Notes under the pieces: generated by a model
Seen by the model: only the letters and a program-made list of their open reading frames with translations
What the model was told of the DNA's origin: nothing
Databases searched by the model: none
Assembly: GCA_034509425.1 (NCBI GenBank)
Contig: JAVTVJ010000550.1
Span: 1,182,994 to 1,246,993, forward strand
Length of the DNA stretch: 64,000 nt
From: Eopsaltria australis
Taxonomy: Eukaryota > Chordata > Aves > Passeriformes > Petroicidae
Direction: 5' to 3'
In this document: positions 13,101 to 28,100 of the stretch, one piece after another
How positions within the stretch are numbered: the stretch's first letter is position 1
Layout of the letters: each line of letters starts with the position of its first letter
Program-made: the position numbers and the translations under genes

Positions 13101-16100
13101 TGTGCGTGTGTGTGAAAGCTCCCAAGTAGTATTTCTTAAGCATTTATGGTAGGAGCATTTCACTTAAAAGACTGTTTACTTCTGGAGAAGTGTCCTGGGA
13201 TGTACTAGATGCGTGGAGCTCTCTAGTAGTGATTGCCTGCTTGAATTCTGCCTAGTTCCCACACTGCAGTCCTTGCAGGGCTCTTGTGTATCCAATGGTA
13301 AGTGATCTCAGGGGTGTTTCAAGTGGACAAGCACCCAGCCGAGCAGCAAAGCAGCAAACAGGCATGGAAAACAGACTGACCCTGCCTCACTCACGCTGCA
13401 CCTGCACTGCTGCACTGCCCCTGGGGACCAGCTGCACACCAAGGTTATCCAGTGCTGCTGGAACAGACACTGCAGCAATGTACTGCATGTCACACATTTA
13501 AAAGACAAAATTAAAATAACCAACTGAACTTGCAGGACCAGACAGCATTTCTGCTCTGTGTTTTAACATGGTAACAAATTACATCTATCTTTGCTTTCAT
13601 CAGAAAATGTATTTCCTTTGTGAAAAACGGCTGCTGCACTTTTATTCTTTCCTTTTGTGGTTGATACTAAAAGCCACACAGAGAGGGGAAAAACCAGCAA
13701 CAAAGCACTAACCACCCAGCAAAAATTCACTGCCTGAAGTGACACTTGTTACTGAAGTATCTGCTTTATATATAGGGCTTTTTGAGAGGGCTCTCTCAAC
13801 GATCATCCCTTTCTAGGCAGTTTTCTGAGGATGCTGCTGCTGCTCTGCATTTGGGATAAAGCAAACACAAAGGTGTCTGGAGAATTGTGTCCACCAAAGC
13901 ACTTGTGTAAGAGCTACAGATTTGACACATGTGGGGAGGAAAACTGCTTAAGTCTCCCAGATGCTTCAGCTGTGATCTCTCTAAGGCCAACAGAAGATTG
14001 AAAACTGTGCCGGAGTGTGTGGTGATCTTCACAAACTGAGTTTCTCTTCTGTAAGGAATGGTAGCAAGAATCATAGAATCATTAAGACTAGAAAAGACCT
14101 CTAGGATCATTGAGTCCAACTGTTAACACAGCACTGCCATCTTCACCACTAAACCACATCCCCAAGTGTCATGGCTACATGTTTTTGAACACTTCCAGGG
14201 ATGGTGATTCCGCCACTTCCCTGGGCAGCTTGTTCCAATGCTTGAAAACGCTTTCCTTGGAGAAACTTTTTCTAATATCCAATCTAAATGTCCCCTGGCA
14301 TAACCTGGGGCCTTTTCCTCTTGTCCTGTCACTTGTTACACAGCAGCAGTGACTTACCCCAGCCCTGCTACAACCTCCTTTTAAGCAGTTGTAAAGAGTG
14401 GTAAGGCCCCTCTTGTTCTCCAGGTCAAACAACCCCAGCTCTCTCAGCCACTACTCATATATGAAAGGAACTCCCATATGCACAATCATTCTCTGATATT
14501 TCACTGAATAACCTGCAACATTAGGAAATTTTGCTCAGATATTGCAAGAAATCAAAGAGGAAACTAAAAAGCTCTGTGGCCTTAATCAAGCAAAGGATTA
14601 AAACAGACAGAAGTTCCATATCTTCTGAATTTCATCTGGATGATTATATGCATCTGGCAATTGGTCATGAAGCTTGCTAGACTGAAACTCTATCTATTAC
14701 TACTTTCCAAAAATCAGAATCAAGATTCCTTATTTTATACTATTTCTCCTTAAAGCTATCATATTACTATACTCAATCTGAGCCTGTGATACAAAGGGAA
14801 AAAACACAAACTGTATGATATTATTACTGTTTTTATAAAGTTGTATAGGCAGGCAACTTACCAGCATAATCCTCTTAGCATAAAGAAGAAGAAATAAGAG
14901 AGAGAAAGAGTTAGGATTTTGTTTTTCCAGGTACAATGTACAAATGTCATGGCAAACCAAGCAAAATAAAACATGCATGTTTCTGTCAAGGATTGATTTG
15001 AATTAAGGGGGAAGCACAGGATACAGTTACTGTACAATTAGTGTTCAAAAATGAGAGTTTTTGAGGAAGTAGTAAAGAGAAAATTCCTAAATTATATCAC
15101 CACTTATTTGAGAAATAGTATAACTGAAAGAAATTTGATAAAATATATGCATGTTTTTAAAAGTAATTAAAATTGAAGTGCAGCAAGCTGGAAATTGTTT
15201 TCCTTAAAACCTGGCAGTAGTTTAAAAAAAATATGAGTTTTTCCTGAAGTACTATACAATACATGAAAAACTCTGAAATGAAGAAATACCTGCAAGCAGC
15301 TAGAATACTGTTCTGACTGTAGGACTCAGTGACCAAACCTACCCTTTGCAGGAGTTAAGAATTAACTAGTCACCAGCAGGTAACAAATCCCTTATTTTAT
15401 AACCTGGAAGTGATGTGCCATAGCTTGATCTTTCATTTTCCAGTTTGCTTAAGGTATGACTCAAAAGTTACCGTGTTCTCTCCATCTCTACCTGCATTTT
15501 ACAAGCTCTGTTCTCAAAATGGGAGGGCTTCAAACAAACAGCACAACCAGCTATTACTAAAAACACCCCAAAAATGTATTAGCAGGTACACTTTCAGAAG
15601 GGTTATGCATGCAAGGTGTTAAGTGCACAAAGCAGGTCAAGAGAGCAAATGTGGGATGCTGGCTTTCAGCACTGCTGCTGGGAAACACTCATTGTTCATC
15701 TGGCTCATCACTTTAGGGAGCTGACATTGGAAAGCTGACGGCAATAGAACTGGTTATGTGCCTATTTGATGTGGATTAAAACTTCCTCCTCACAACCAGA
15801 TATCACCAGGGACTTACAGGAAACTGAAATCTCAAACACAAGTCAGCAGATGATGGGCTTTTTGTTGCATCTTAAAGATTCCCCTGAATCTAGTGTCTTG
15901 CCTTCTCACTGTATATCCCCAGCCACATTCATCCAAAACAGTGGGAGGCTGGAGGGAGATGGACACAGCTCCATGGTTCTGTCTCACTCGTTTCTGAAAC
16001 CCTGAGGGAGAACTTTAATGTCATCCTCCCAGCCAGGCCCTGTCCTAATGATTCTCTATTACCACATGCAGCAGATGAGGAACCACCAAATATGGGAGAA

Positions 16101-19100
16101 CGAGCAAAAGGAGGCTTGGTTGCTGCTCATACATGTTAAAACTCTGGCCAGGGAGTATATTTTGTCTCTCTGGGTCTTCACATCTGTTCAGGTATGTGCA
16201 CAAAGCTTCATTGGGCACCTATTTACAGCTGAGGAATACCGGTTTTAAGACAGATTTATGATTCTGATCTGGGTTTTAACATTTTGGATGGCAGGTTTTT
16301 ATTAATACTGCTACAGTATTTTTATTTACTCTTAGCTTTTAAAATATACCATGAAGGTGCAGTTCATATCCATAGTATATTTTCCACTTGTTTACTACTT
16401 GGTAGTTTTATGTTTGACTGAAGTTTAGGAATTGGTGTGTATCTTGAAGCACCAAGACAAAGTCAGGTAACAGATTAAGTTCAAGCATTATTTTTTCACT
16501 ACCATTATTATCCTCAAGCTCATCATTAAATAAAAATAGTTACTTTTTCATCAAGGGAGCAGAAAATGCTACCTAGTCTATAATAAACAACCACCATTCC
16601 TCTTCTTCCACCCCCAGTCTCAGCTGGATCTCTATTAAATGTATTCAGAGAGAGAGAGAGCTAATATGTCTCACAGTGCATTTCTGAACACACTGTTCAG
16701 AAAAGCATGATCTCTCACATTTCTGTTTCTGTCTCTGTCTCTTACACACACAGAGCTATAGCATTCCAACCCCATTTATAGGCTTCTTGGCATGTCATGC
16801 TCTTTGAGGACATGCTTTTGTGTATTAAAAGAGCTGCAGAAAAAATTACAGAACCAAATTTCTTTAAACATGTAAGTTCCCATTACTGCATCTTCCTTAA
16901 TAAAAGAAACCTCAGGACTTTGAGAGAAACTTCCCCTCCACCACCTAAAATTTAATTAAATGCTTAAATCCACCACCTCAAAGAGAGACAGACATGCACA
17001 AAGACAGAAAAAAACTTCATTCTCCTACTCTGTGCCTGTAAGAGACTTGGAAGAGTCGAGTAAAACTCACTGTGTGAGTTTACAGAAATTTTTCATGGTA
17101 TGTTACTAACTACTCTGTCTTCAGACATTTAATTAAACAAGCTGAATACAGATTAGCACACTGTTTTTAAATCATGCAAACCATATCTTCCTCTCACAAA
17201 CAAAGCACATAGGGCTAGCTGTCTCTATGCAAAGCATCCTCTACTGCTTCTCTCAGTGAAATCAGAGACTACAGTATATATGAGAAACACAATTTTACAG
17301 AAATCATAGCATACAAAACGTTGTGCTATTTAACCAGCCGCCACAAGCTGAGAACCAAGGCTGACAACCCAAGCTGATCTCTTGTCTCTCTGCCTGGGTT
17401 ACTCACCCAGCTTCACCAGCAACTCACCCCTGCTCAAGTCCTGCCCTCACACCCTGGAGTGCCTGGGATGGAAACACCTCCCCAGCTGGGGCTTCAAGAT
17501 AGATCAGAATGGGGGAAAGGAGACACAGAGCTGACAGCTGTGCCTAGGAAGCTGGAAGGAGAGCAGCCCACCCCACCTCTCAGGGCAGACCACCAGGGAG
17601 CTGAGCACCAGCCACGTAAGCACTCCTACAGCTCCAGGGAGAGACTGCCCAACATCCTCCCAGGCTGCTCTGCAGGGAAACCTAGCTAACTAAGCTCTAC
17701 CTTCCCAACTACACAGCTTCCAGCAAGAAAACAGTAGGAACAATGAGTCAGTGCAAAAACCATACAGTGCTTATTCCTTCTTTAAAAACGTAAACCAAAA
17801 ACCAAGCAAATAGAAAAAAGAAAAAACCAAACCAAAACAAAACAAAAAAAAACCCCAACAAAACCCCAAAGCTCACAACAAAAACATCAGAAAAAGCTTA
17901 AGGAAACCAAAATAGCAGGTGCTCCACAGATAACATAAAAATTATTCCTATAACTTACTGAAATCAATTAATACTGATTGACACAGGAACCAGTTTGCAG
18001 ACTCACTCACCCGGAAAAATCTGTAGTGAGAATACCATAATGAAATATGTATATTCGGCTTATGTGGCACAATGTGAGGTATCCCATAGCTACGACAAAG
18101 GAGTACCTGAAAACATAACACACAGAACATGTAGTTACCAACACAAGTACCAACAAGAACTAGAATCACCCAGATTGGGTTGAGCTTGTTTTGATTATTT
18201 CAAATCAGATTGTTAAGAAGTCTAAAGCTATGCTACAAGACCTGGAAGAAATTCTCAAAGGGGAATGTTGGTTTGTATACCCAGCTGAAACCTTACAGAG
18301 GTGTCTCCTCATTCCAGGGCTGGGGAAATAATGGAAGATTAAATAGGATCCATTCAAGTTGCACAATTCGATTTTCAAAGCTCCCATCTTCACATCTTAT
18401 TTTGAAATTTCTGTCCAACTTAGGTATTTGAAACCAGATGATACTGTATGTCAGTCACTGAAGTTATCCACTGCATTTTTCATCTGTAAATGTTCTTATT
18501 CACAACTCTTCCTCAAATCTAGCAGAGACTAAAATATTTCAAGTTTAAGGTATTCTCTCTCTTGTGATTGTAAAGGCAGATGGTGGCATATAGCGTAATC
18601 TTTTCAGCTCTCCATGCTGAAGCACACCATCTTCCACAAAAATCATAGAACCAGATAGATCAGAAAGGACCTATAAGATCACTGCATCTAGGTGAAGAAG
18701 CATTCCTTAGGTAGGATGTGACAAACTCACTCTGTGTTTCAAGATGATAGCACACTTCTGTTAGGCAGGGCAGTAGCATGATTCTGTCTTAAAAGCTGAA
18801 CATTCTGAAGACTGGAAATGTTGCAGGGTCTGCATGGGCAGATGCAGCCTGCAGAGTAACTTCTCCCTGTATTTACATGAGCAAGAAAGAGGATACTGGG
18901 GAGGAAAGAAGTGGATGGATGTTGGGAGACAGACTGACACACAAAGCAAATTACACAGTGCAATGGAGAGCTGGGACACAAGAATGAAAGCCTGGCACCA
19001 CCTGGACAAGCCAGGACCAGGTCTGCTGGTATCCCCTGTAGCAGAGGTTGTCCATGTGTGGGAGAAGAGGCACAGAGCAACAGACTACAGAGCAAGGTGG

Positions 19101-22100
19101 CACATCCTGCACACCTGGTAGAGCCGAGCCTCGGGAGGCTGCTAAGCACGCGTTGCCAAGCAGGGTCTCCCCAGACCCACGAGAGCATCCACCACAGGGG
19201 AGAACTGAAGGTGGAATCAGACAGGAGGATCAGGCAGCAGACAACTGAAAAAGAGCCAGGCCTTTGTCAAATTATGGTTGGTTTTAAAAGAAATGAGTTT
19301 TTCCTCCCTGGAGGCTAATAAACTGCAGTGTGAGTGACAGTGATGGATTGCAAGGCAACCTGCGGGTCATGTGGCCCACAGCAAACAGCTGGATGAAAGG
19401 CAGGCTGAAGGGACATGACAGATCCTTCAGGAGATTCAGAGTAGAATTTATTGCATTTTATCTGGGTCAGGCATCCAGTCCTGCCCCAGCAAGGTCCTTG
19501 GATTCCCCTCTCATCAACGGAGAATGGCAAACATCCTTTCAAAGGCAAGTCACCCAGCTCAGACATGTAACAGCGAGGGACAGGATAAAGGATCTAAAAT
19601 AAGCCTCCAAGCTGAGGTGTAAAGCACTTAGATTGAAAGGGGGGCAAGCAGGGAGAGATACACTGAACTGCTGCTGCAGCTGGGAACATTTCTGATGCTG
19701 GATTCATTTGTCCATTTATAGGTCTTGAAGGCTAGCAGCTTCACCAGAGAGCAAACTAGCAAAAAATAACCAGGGAAAAGGGTATGAAGGTTAAATTATG
19801 CAGTTTATTTCATTTGTGCTCTTTCACTGTGTTTTTTTTTGGGGTGGCGGGGAAAGCCAAGTCCTGAAGCCCCACCTTGAAGGATCCGTTCCCATGTATG
19901 AACAGGTCCAGACCTTAAAGTGGCATTGTTCAAGCTTACTGTCAAGCAGTTTGAATACATTGTTACTTTGCCAAAATTAACAATGTGGATGCACTTTGAG
20001 TCACACTGCTATGGCTAGTAGAACACAATAGAAAAGTCCTAACCCAATCCTCCCTCAGGCCTCCTGAAGTTTTTCAGCACTTTGGATTGACATTTCACAT
20101 TGACTCAAATTAACACATGACTATCTTGTAGCAGTGGACAATATTATATGAACTGGGTTGATTTGTGTTTCAGTGTACACCTATTTTGCTGTTAGCCATT
20201 GTGGCCAATTGGCTAAAGAGGAAGAGTGAGGGGATTTCCTGTTGAAGCTGTGTCCTTTTCCTTATCACCACCCCAACTTGTCTAGAAAGACATAACTATT
20301 GGATGATTCCTTTGTAGACTTGGTTCCTCTGATCTACAGTCACTAACTCCTACATTTCCCTCAAGTGACAAGCAGGGACAATGACCAATAATACAAATTT
20401 TTAACACCTTTTTATTTTGGTCTCTGGATGGCATCTCTTCAACAGACATTGTCCAATTATCTCTTTTTTTTCTTTGTGACATTCTTAATTACCTTTGGAC
20501 TTCTCGACTTTGCATTCTGTGAGGGGGTGGAAAAAATACCTCCTTAATACCTTATCTTGCTGGTGCAAAATGCTAGTAACTGCTGTAGACAGAATGGTTT
20601 TTTTATTTGACGATAGTTTTTTATAGTTCACATTTCTAAATAATAGAAAAATCATAAGCAAAGTTCCCATTTGGATATTAGAAAGGGGTCTATTCAGGAA
20701 AAAAAGGGATAGCAAGATGATTTTTTGAACATCAGATTCTCAGACAGCCCTGGCTTTGAAGGCAAGTAAAGAAAGGGTTTCTGCTCCTAGCACAGACTGA
20801 TGAGGATTCTGTAGCAGCAGCAGCTACAGAAACAGCCAGACAGTTCAGAGACAGAAGTCACCTGTAACACACCCAAACCATAAGCTTCTACTTCGAAGCA
20901 ATAACAGTTCTGGTATTTTCTACTTTTTCACAAAGCCAGGACCAAAAGCAAGACCTCATTTTGTGGATCACTAAGCTAAGCTGCCTCAGTGACCTTGTTT
21001 GAATGACCTAACTCAAGAATAAGTGGAAAATACCTAAAGGCCAAACAGCAACAGGGAAAACACATTAAAAAGAATTATCAAATGCAATCTGGAAGAATAC
21101 AAGACCAAGGAGAACATGACTTCATTATGTTTAAGAAACCAAAGGTTTGTCCATAAATTATGAAGCCTGCAAAAGTCAAATTTTGAGGCCAGCAATTCCA
21201 TAGGAAAATGCAATACATCAATCCAAAAAAACCACAAATTGAGATTACAGCTGCTTCTGTAACTCCATGAACAAAGTTCCTGCAAGTAACTGGGAAAGAA
21301 AAGAAGGAAAGAAAAGAATGTGGTTGTAAAAACTCCTCACGATTCTCCCTTAAACCAGAGAACTTGTCAGAGGGGCAGCTGCAGACTTGCAGCCACATCA
21401 GCTCACCTGTGGATGTTGGGAATACTCGCCATATTCATAATGCCATAGTTCATCATCACCAGGATAAAAAGATGAATGGAATACCTTGAAGACAACAAAG
21501 TAAGTATTTAGATAATTTCTATGTTACCTGGAAGTGCTGGCAGTTCAGAGCAAGAGAATATTTTTCCGCGCAAATGACATAAATGTGATGTCATATCAGG
21601 GTACCAATAAACCTGGATTACCACACTACATCTTTATAGCCTGACTATTCAACACAGACTGATACTTACTGAAAAGATATTATCCATATGTTTAACTGAA
21701 AGAGTACCCTGGCTCAAAGTGCCCATTCAAGTTGGACACATCTTTTCCAGAAGAAGTATCTTCACAGCAGACCAGTGTGGCTTTAACTTCCAGAACCAAC
21801 ATCACAAATTAAATTAAATACTTCACTTAAAAACACTTTCATGAGTCATTTTACTTTGAGGGCTTGGAATGGTTATGTTGGTTAGGATATTTTTTTTAAG
21901 GTAGCATTAAGAGCCTTCAGATTAAAAAAGATGTAATCCCCAAAAGCTGATATGAAATTTAAAATTATTCTTACCCTTGTCTAAATGGTGACTAAATACT
22001 CACCACCCAAAGCAGAAGACAGCAAAGTATATTCCAAAGAGGGTGGCAAATGCATGGCGAACAGCGGAGCTGGCATGACTGGGACTCAAGTAAATACGAA

Positions 22101-25100
22101 ACCAAAACGCAGCCAAAAGTGCAAACAGCTGACAGGCTACAAAATTGATCTGTAAAAGATAAGCAAAACAAAAAACCGTTTTGATTCTTGGAGGAGGGGG
22201 AAGAATCTCTCTGTTCTCAGAACAATTAAGAGCAGAGGCAGGAAAAGGGAGGGAAATCGTGAGCTATGAATCTTTTGCTTCTCAGCACTCTGACTTGTGA
22301 ACACGTGGTAACTTTTCTTGGCCAATGACAGAAGGGACACACAAGCCACACAGCCACCCAAAAGCAGACAAGGAAGGGCAGACTTCAGCTACCCCAGGGT
22401 ACAGGTGGGCTCAGTGGTTCTCACTCTCCTAAGAGGAAGGCTCTGTGCTGCCAGCCCGGTCCAGGTGCAGGGCACATCATCCCCCTTCTGAGTCCTCTTG
22501 GTGACAGGCAGGGGCCAGGAAGCAGTCTGGGACTGAAATATTACCCCAGTACCTGACTTTCCCCTACACCAACACAAGGACAAAATCAACAACGCTGGTG
22601 TGACACTGTTCACAAGCAGTGAGAACAGGGCAGCCGCCTTAGCTGAATTCCTCCACTCCACAGCATCTTCCACACAGAACTTCCAACTCCCCAGTTTTTT
22701 TTTATGGTTTGAATGCAAAGAAAACAACTTTGCTCTACCATCAAGCAGACAGCTAAATGAATATGCTTCTCAAATGCTCTTTGGCTACTGTATGTGACAA
22801 TCAGTCTGGCCTCACTGCAAGGAGGTAGAGATGGCAGTGGGAGCACAAGACATGCAGAGGGCAAACAGTACAGGACTAGAGGCTACTCTTGCCAGTCACA
22901 AGGACAAGCAAAAGCTTCAGTGTCCTCCAGAGCAAAACCAACATCATGCTACCTTCTTCGAGTCACCTTCTCTTGACAGCCTCAGCAAAAATCCCAGAAG
23001 TCAGAGGAAAAACAGATCAAAGTCAGAGTCAAAATAGAGCTCAGGAGCTGTCTCTAACAGAGCAAATACACCACTGGGATACAACACCCTTGAGTCCAGC
23101 CTGAACCCTATACAGCTGGAGGTAAATTAATTTATCCAGTCCCAGTCCTATTTTTTTTTTTTAATTCACCCTGAGCTCTCCAGCAGCAAGTCATCCCAGA
23201 CCAAGCAAAACTAAATAGGCTGCAACATTTAAGCAATCACTTGGATTAGAGGATTATCCAAAGCTATCAGTCCAGGACAGGATAATATATCTCGCTCGGA
23301 AATGCTCTGACATGCTGGCTGTCCAGGGGTGGTTGGATTCTGCCAGGCTTCTTGTCAAAAACATTTACAATGTGTTTAACAAGATACTATAGACCCAAAG
23401 TGCTTTTATTCTGGTGGACTACATCCAACATGGTGTTAACTGTTCATGCAAATGCTTTCATTAAAGGTTTGCTGGCTTCATTGGTGCAGTTGCTTTATTT
23501 CAGTGATGCAGGCAGTCATGCAATAGAACAATGCAATAATTTAAATACTTCAGTATGCTGAATTTTAGTTCTTTGCAGCACAGACGATATCAATTTATTT
23601 CTTGCTCATGCAAGCAACCAGCATTTATAACAAATACTATCACAGAACTATAATGAATGCAAGTAGTTCTCATTATTAGTGCCAGATCTATAAAGTAAAG
23701 GAACAAAATTGCACTGGTCTCACAAAACCCAGATGATGTAGTAGAAACCCTGAACTTGTCTGTTATCGTAGAGTTAAATTCAAACTGCTAACTCCCTCCC
23801 TTCCACAGACAGAGGTGCAGCAGAAACCACTGAAGCCCCTACAGGGCTGCTCTGATTGCATCCTTTATAAGCAAGTTCCCAAGACTGATGGGTGCCAACT
23901 CATCAGTGACAATTCAGTGAACCTTAATCCCGCCCACCCCGCTCCCACTTCGGGTCACACTGGCACATCCAGTGCAGCTCAACTCTGTGGCATGCAGTGC
24001 TTCTCTGATTTGGTGTAAAGAAGGAAACTGCAAAGACTCCCAGAAGCTGATGTGGCTGATTGTTTGAAAGACAATACCCCCTTTCTATGCAGTGTCATTC
24101 ACGGAAGCTTCACACCAGTAAAAGCCATCACGATAAGCAGGCATTTGCTTTTTACTTTCATCCGGCTCTCGTATGCCCAGTTCGAGATGTTAAGGATACT
24201 GGGATCTCAGAGGTTCACACACACAGCACAAGGAAAGTGCAAGATCGCAGAGCAGACACACTTGTAACAGCATTTAAACAGCTGAGGCAAGGAATGACAG
24301 TGACAGCAGCAGCAAAAAAATGGCAGCGACTTCATCAGAAGCTCACATCCAGCGAAGGACAGCTGAGCAGCCTCTCATACAGGTGCTCCTGCTTGCCTTT
24401 GCCATCAGTTCCTTTGAGCACGTGTTACCTGTGCTACCAACCATGCCACTATCACACCTTCATTTTGTTGTGCAAATTAATCAAGACAATTCCTTCTCCA
24501 TGCTCTTTTTGCAAGGGTTGGTGCAAAGCCTCATACCAGGTCAAAAGCAAAGTATGTCACCCTCATGTTTCAATCAGTTTTCAGTTTATAAGGGTTGTTT
24601 CTGCAGTGCAGCCAAACATCACAGACCCAATGCACTCAGCAAGCAATAATCTGGCAATAGACTAGATTTGCTCTGTTCTACACAGAGGAATAGAGGGACA
24701 CAACAGCTTTTCATATAAATACCACCTCTATTTAGTTATTTCTATGTACCACTTCAAACACATGCAGTGTTCACACGTGTACACACAAAGGCTGACAGTT
24801 CATCTGACAGTGACTTACTGCATTCCATTTGACATTAGTTTTATTCTTCATTCTACACATTTAAGGCATCCAAGAAAACAGATCCCTGAGAATTTAAGAA
24901 ATGTTGTGCTGCATCACAAGAGAACTAAGTCACACTTTCCTTCCTTTCCCTTTCCAAAGACAAAAGGGTTCATACTATTCCCTTTTGGTTATTTCTACTG
25001 TTGCTAAAAACACTTTATAAACAGAAAATTCAGGGCTTCTGAACACTCATTAATGGTGTCCAGGCAAAAATAATACGGAAATAAAAATTATAAGCTAATT

Positions 25101-28100
25101 GACCCTTTTCAGCATTGCAAGTAATTTGACCAGTGTTTAGCTAGTCACATCTATTCAATGTTGCCACTAAAATTTTGCACATCTGGTTTCTACTTTGCTA
25201 GCAGAAAGGAAACACCTTTGCTTTTTACAGTCACTTTCTTCCATGCTCTAGAGAGTAAGATGCAATAAAATTAGGAATCAGAGCACAGGATATACTGCCA
25301 AAAGACAACAGTATCTTCCTTTCATTTTCCATGATTAAACACTGGAAGACAGAAAGGCAGTCTCATCACAGTATTCTGCAACGACATCTGGAAGACTTGT
25401 ATCTGAGTCACAGCCAGCTGGAGACAGCCTTGCAATGCAGAAACAAGATATCCACACTTTTGGAGAGAGAGAAAATCTGGAACTGTTCCAGTGCAACCGA
25501 GTCGATCATTATTGTTGTCTGGTTAATGAATCCTTTAATTCTTTATTAGTCTCAACTTTAACAGGCTGGATGGATCCAGAGCAGATATAAACAACAAAGA
25601 AAAAAGTAAACTGTAGTTCCTCCCTTTATTCTTTCAAATTCTGTAGTGGCAATAACTCAGAAGTGATGTTTCGGTTGCAAATCTGAGTTCTACACAAAGT
25701 TAGCAATCAGGTCAAACCAACCCACCAAGCACCAATGATGTTGATGCAAAAACAGCCAAACACAGTCGTTTCAAGATCCCCCTATTGGATTATGATATAA
25801 TCCAAGCCCTCAAAGTACATAAAAGGTCAGCTCCATCTGGCTTGAGCCTTTGCATCTTCTCCCATTTTTAACAGGGTAGAACTTGGCAAACATGGGACTG
25901 GTACTGTAGGAAGGGAAAACATGAACTCCTGGGGATTTGGAATCACCTTTTCAGGCATCTCCATCAACAGGCAGGGCCTTTTTCATAGGAAAGTAATCTC
26001 CTCAACTTCCTAACTACTCTCAGAGGAAAACCATAAAATGTTTTGCTCAGTATTTTATTTGGTCCAATTAACCATCTGTAGGTGGGCACTTCTAAGGGCA
26101 AATGCCAGTTGGTAAATCACAAAATAAAGGTTCCAAATACCTGGAATTAAATAGGTGCATCTAAAAATATCACTCTTTGGAGGACATGAGCCCAATGTCA
26201 ATAACACTGAATAGGAACAATTATCACTTTTTGTTCTGGGAGCAAACTGACTCCATGGTGAACTCTGGGGAGGAAGAAAAAAATCAAACAAAAGTAGTAA
26301 CTTGTCAAATCCCTATAACAGGAAAGCCACGGAGCCACAGAGAATTTCCAAAGAGAGAGGTAAACATGTTGCTTGGTGCACTGAAAAATTACTGAAAAAA
26401 AAAATCCCACAAAAATCTTAAAAGGAAGAACAGAAATTATTTTTCCTAGCTAGAAATTCTTGAGATAGGAAACAGAAAATATAAGAGGAGATAAAACCTG
26501 ACTATACACCTTTAAACCAAATCATTACAAAGAGTCTTGGTCACTACTTATTGCATTTGAAGGTAGGCTACTAATAACCCACGTCAGGGAGTTTCATTTC
26601 TTCTCACCTCATAAGCCTTGCATCTGCAAATATTCCCATTTTAAAAAGCGGCAATATACATTTGAGAGTCACTTTATCACACTCTAGGAAGAGATAGTTA
26701 AGTACAAACACATAGTCTCTTATTTTAGTGCTTTTAACCTTTTCTTTATAGTTAAGTATCAGAAGGAAATATCCTGCATTCTGTTTTGACCACAAAAATA
26801 CTTTGTTTTTCCTCTACTACATTTTTCCTCCCTTAGGCTTGCAGAAAATCTGATCTCACTTTCCAAAAATTGAGGAGGATATAACAAACTGACCACGCAG
26901 TCCCCTCCAGACTCCAGACTAAATGGCAATTTAGTCCATTACCCAAACTGGACAGTCCTCTGTAAGAAAAATTCCTATTGATGCTGTATTTCCTTCACTC
27001 TGGCTATCACTCTGAGCAGTCACACTGCTAACTTGCCCCTTGTCGGATGACAAGGTGCTGGTGTGTCTCCAAGAGCACACAATCCTTGGATAAAAACCAG
27101 GTATGTCACACATTCACACACATTCACAGGCAGAGGTACAATGTGTTACAGCACAGGCTGCAAGAATATTCCCAGCTACCGTCCAGGTCCATTTCCACTT
27201 CAATATGCAGCAGATGATGCAGTCAGATTATAGACACAGCAGAAGAAACCTCTACTTTTATTCCAGGCCTTGGACTTACCAGCCAAATGAGAGAATAAAG
27301 GTTTAAATCTGCAGTTCATTTGCTGGGCAAATGCCTCTCATGGTGGCTCAGTATAAAGATGAAGTTACAGCTCATGGTCAAGATACTCTGTATTTGTTGC
27401 CATGATTTAATGAACTACTGAGCACTAGTTTAGGAGACTGCTGCAAGGTTCTTGTCTGGTAAATTATACGTCCTCCTCTATTCACACACCACAGATGACC
27501 AAACAGTTGTTTCCAGTATAAAAAGCATAAAAAACCTTGCTGATAGAAACTACTGACAGAAATAGCAAGTCCTCGAGTCAAACTGCTGTCTGTGGAGTAC
27601 AACAGTGCTTGGGTATTATTTTGTAAAAGGGGATGCCATAATAAAGCATTCCGCTCTGCCAGAGATCAGCCCCATCTCCCAGGGTGATGCTTTTCTCGCA
27701 CAGAATAAAGCAAGAACTACAGAAATGCAGTAATTCGTTTTCCATGTTTAAAAGATTATTTTGTACATATAACCAAAGACACCTGGCAAACAACATGTTT
27801 AAGTTCACTTTGCTGAAGACATTTCTACTTTGATGTTGAGAAACAGGCCTGCTGTTATTACAGCATTTTGTAACATCAAAAGTGTGATATTTTAAAGGGG
27901 CGTGTTAGGAATGAGAGATGGAACAGTCTTTAATCAGATCTCAAAGATATCTGATACTCACTGAAATTTCTCAAAATATTTGGATCTTCCAGATTATTTT
28001 TATGAACTATAAGGACAAATATTCTCTGTGGAGATCACTTAGCTCTACACAGGGAGGGGATAAGCACCCCCAAAAAAAGGAGGGCAATATCATAGAGACC

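Larger units (their letters stand above)
7982..18010 (-). other. MBOAT1 intron 4 (10.0 kb)
   Basis: Contains two large CR1 LINE pieces in opposite orientations (10929-11571 and 14069-14460), a poly-G run of 12 at 11845-11856, a long hairpin at 12383-12454 and an A/C-rich low-complexity stretch at about 17795-17880. The rest is unannotated intron sequence with only short chance frames. Confidence 0.85.

Noticed and set aside
18740..19330. GC-richer part of intron 3 with overlapping frames on both strands
   Set aside because: No homology, no consistent splice sites and no CpG density comparable to a promoter.
21078..21398. 106-codon hydrophobic frame just after exon 3, considered as an alternative MBOAT1 exon
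   Set aside because: Its residues do not match MBOAT1, and reading through the exon 3 donor gives an immediate stop (AGG TGA) in the MBOAT1 frame.
24060..24665. 201-codon plus-strand frame
   Set aside because: It lies inside MBOAT1 intron 1, antisense, with no domain, no repeat origin and a Cys/His/Ser-rich mix typical of chance frames.
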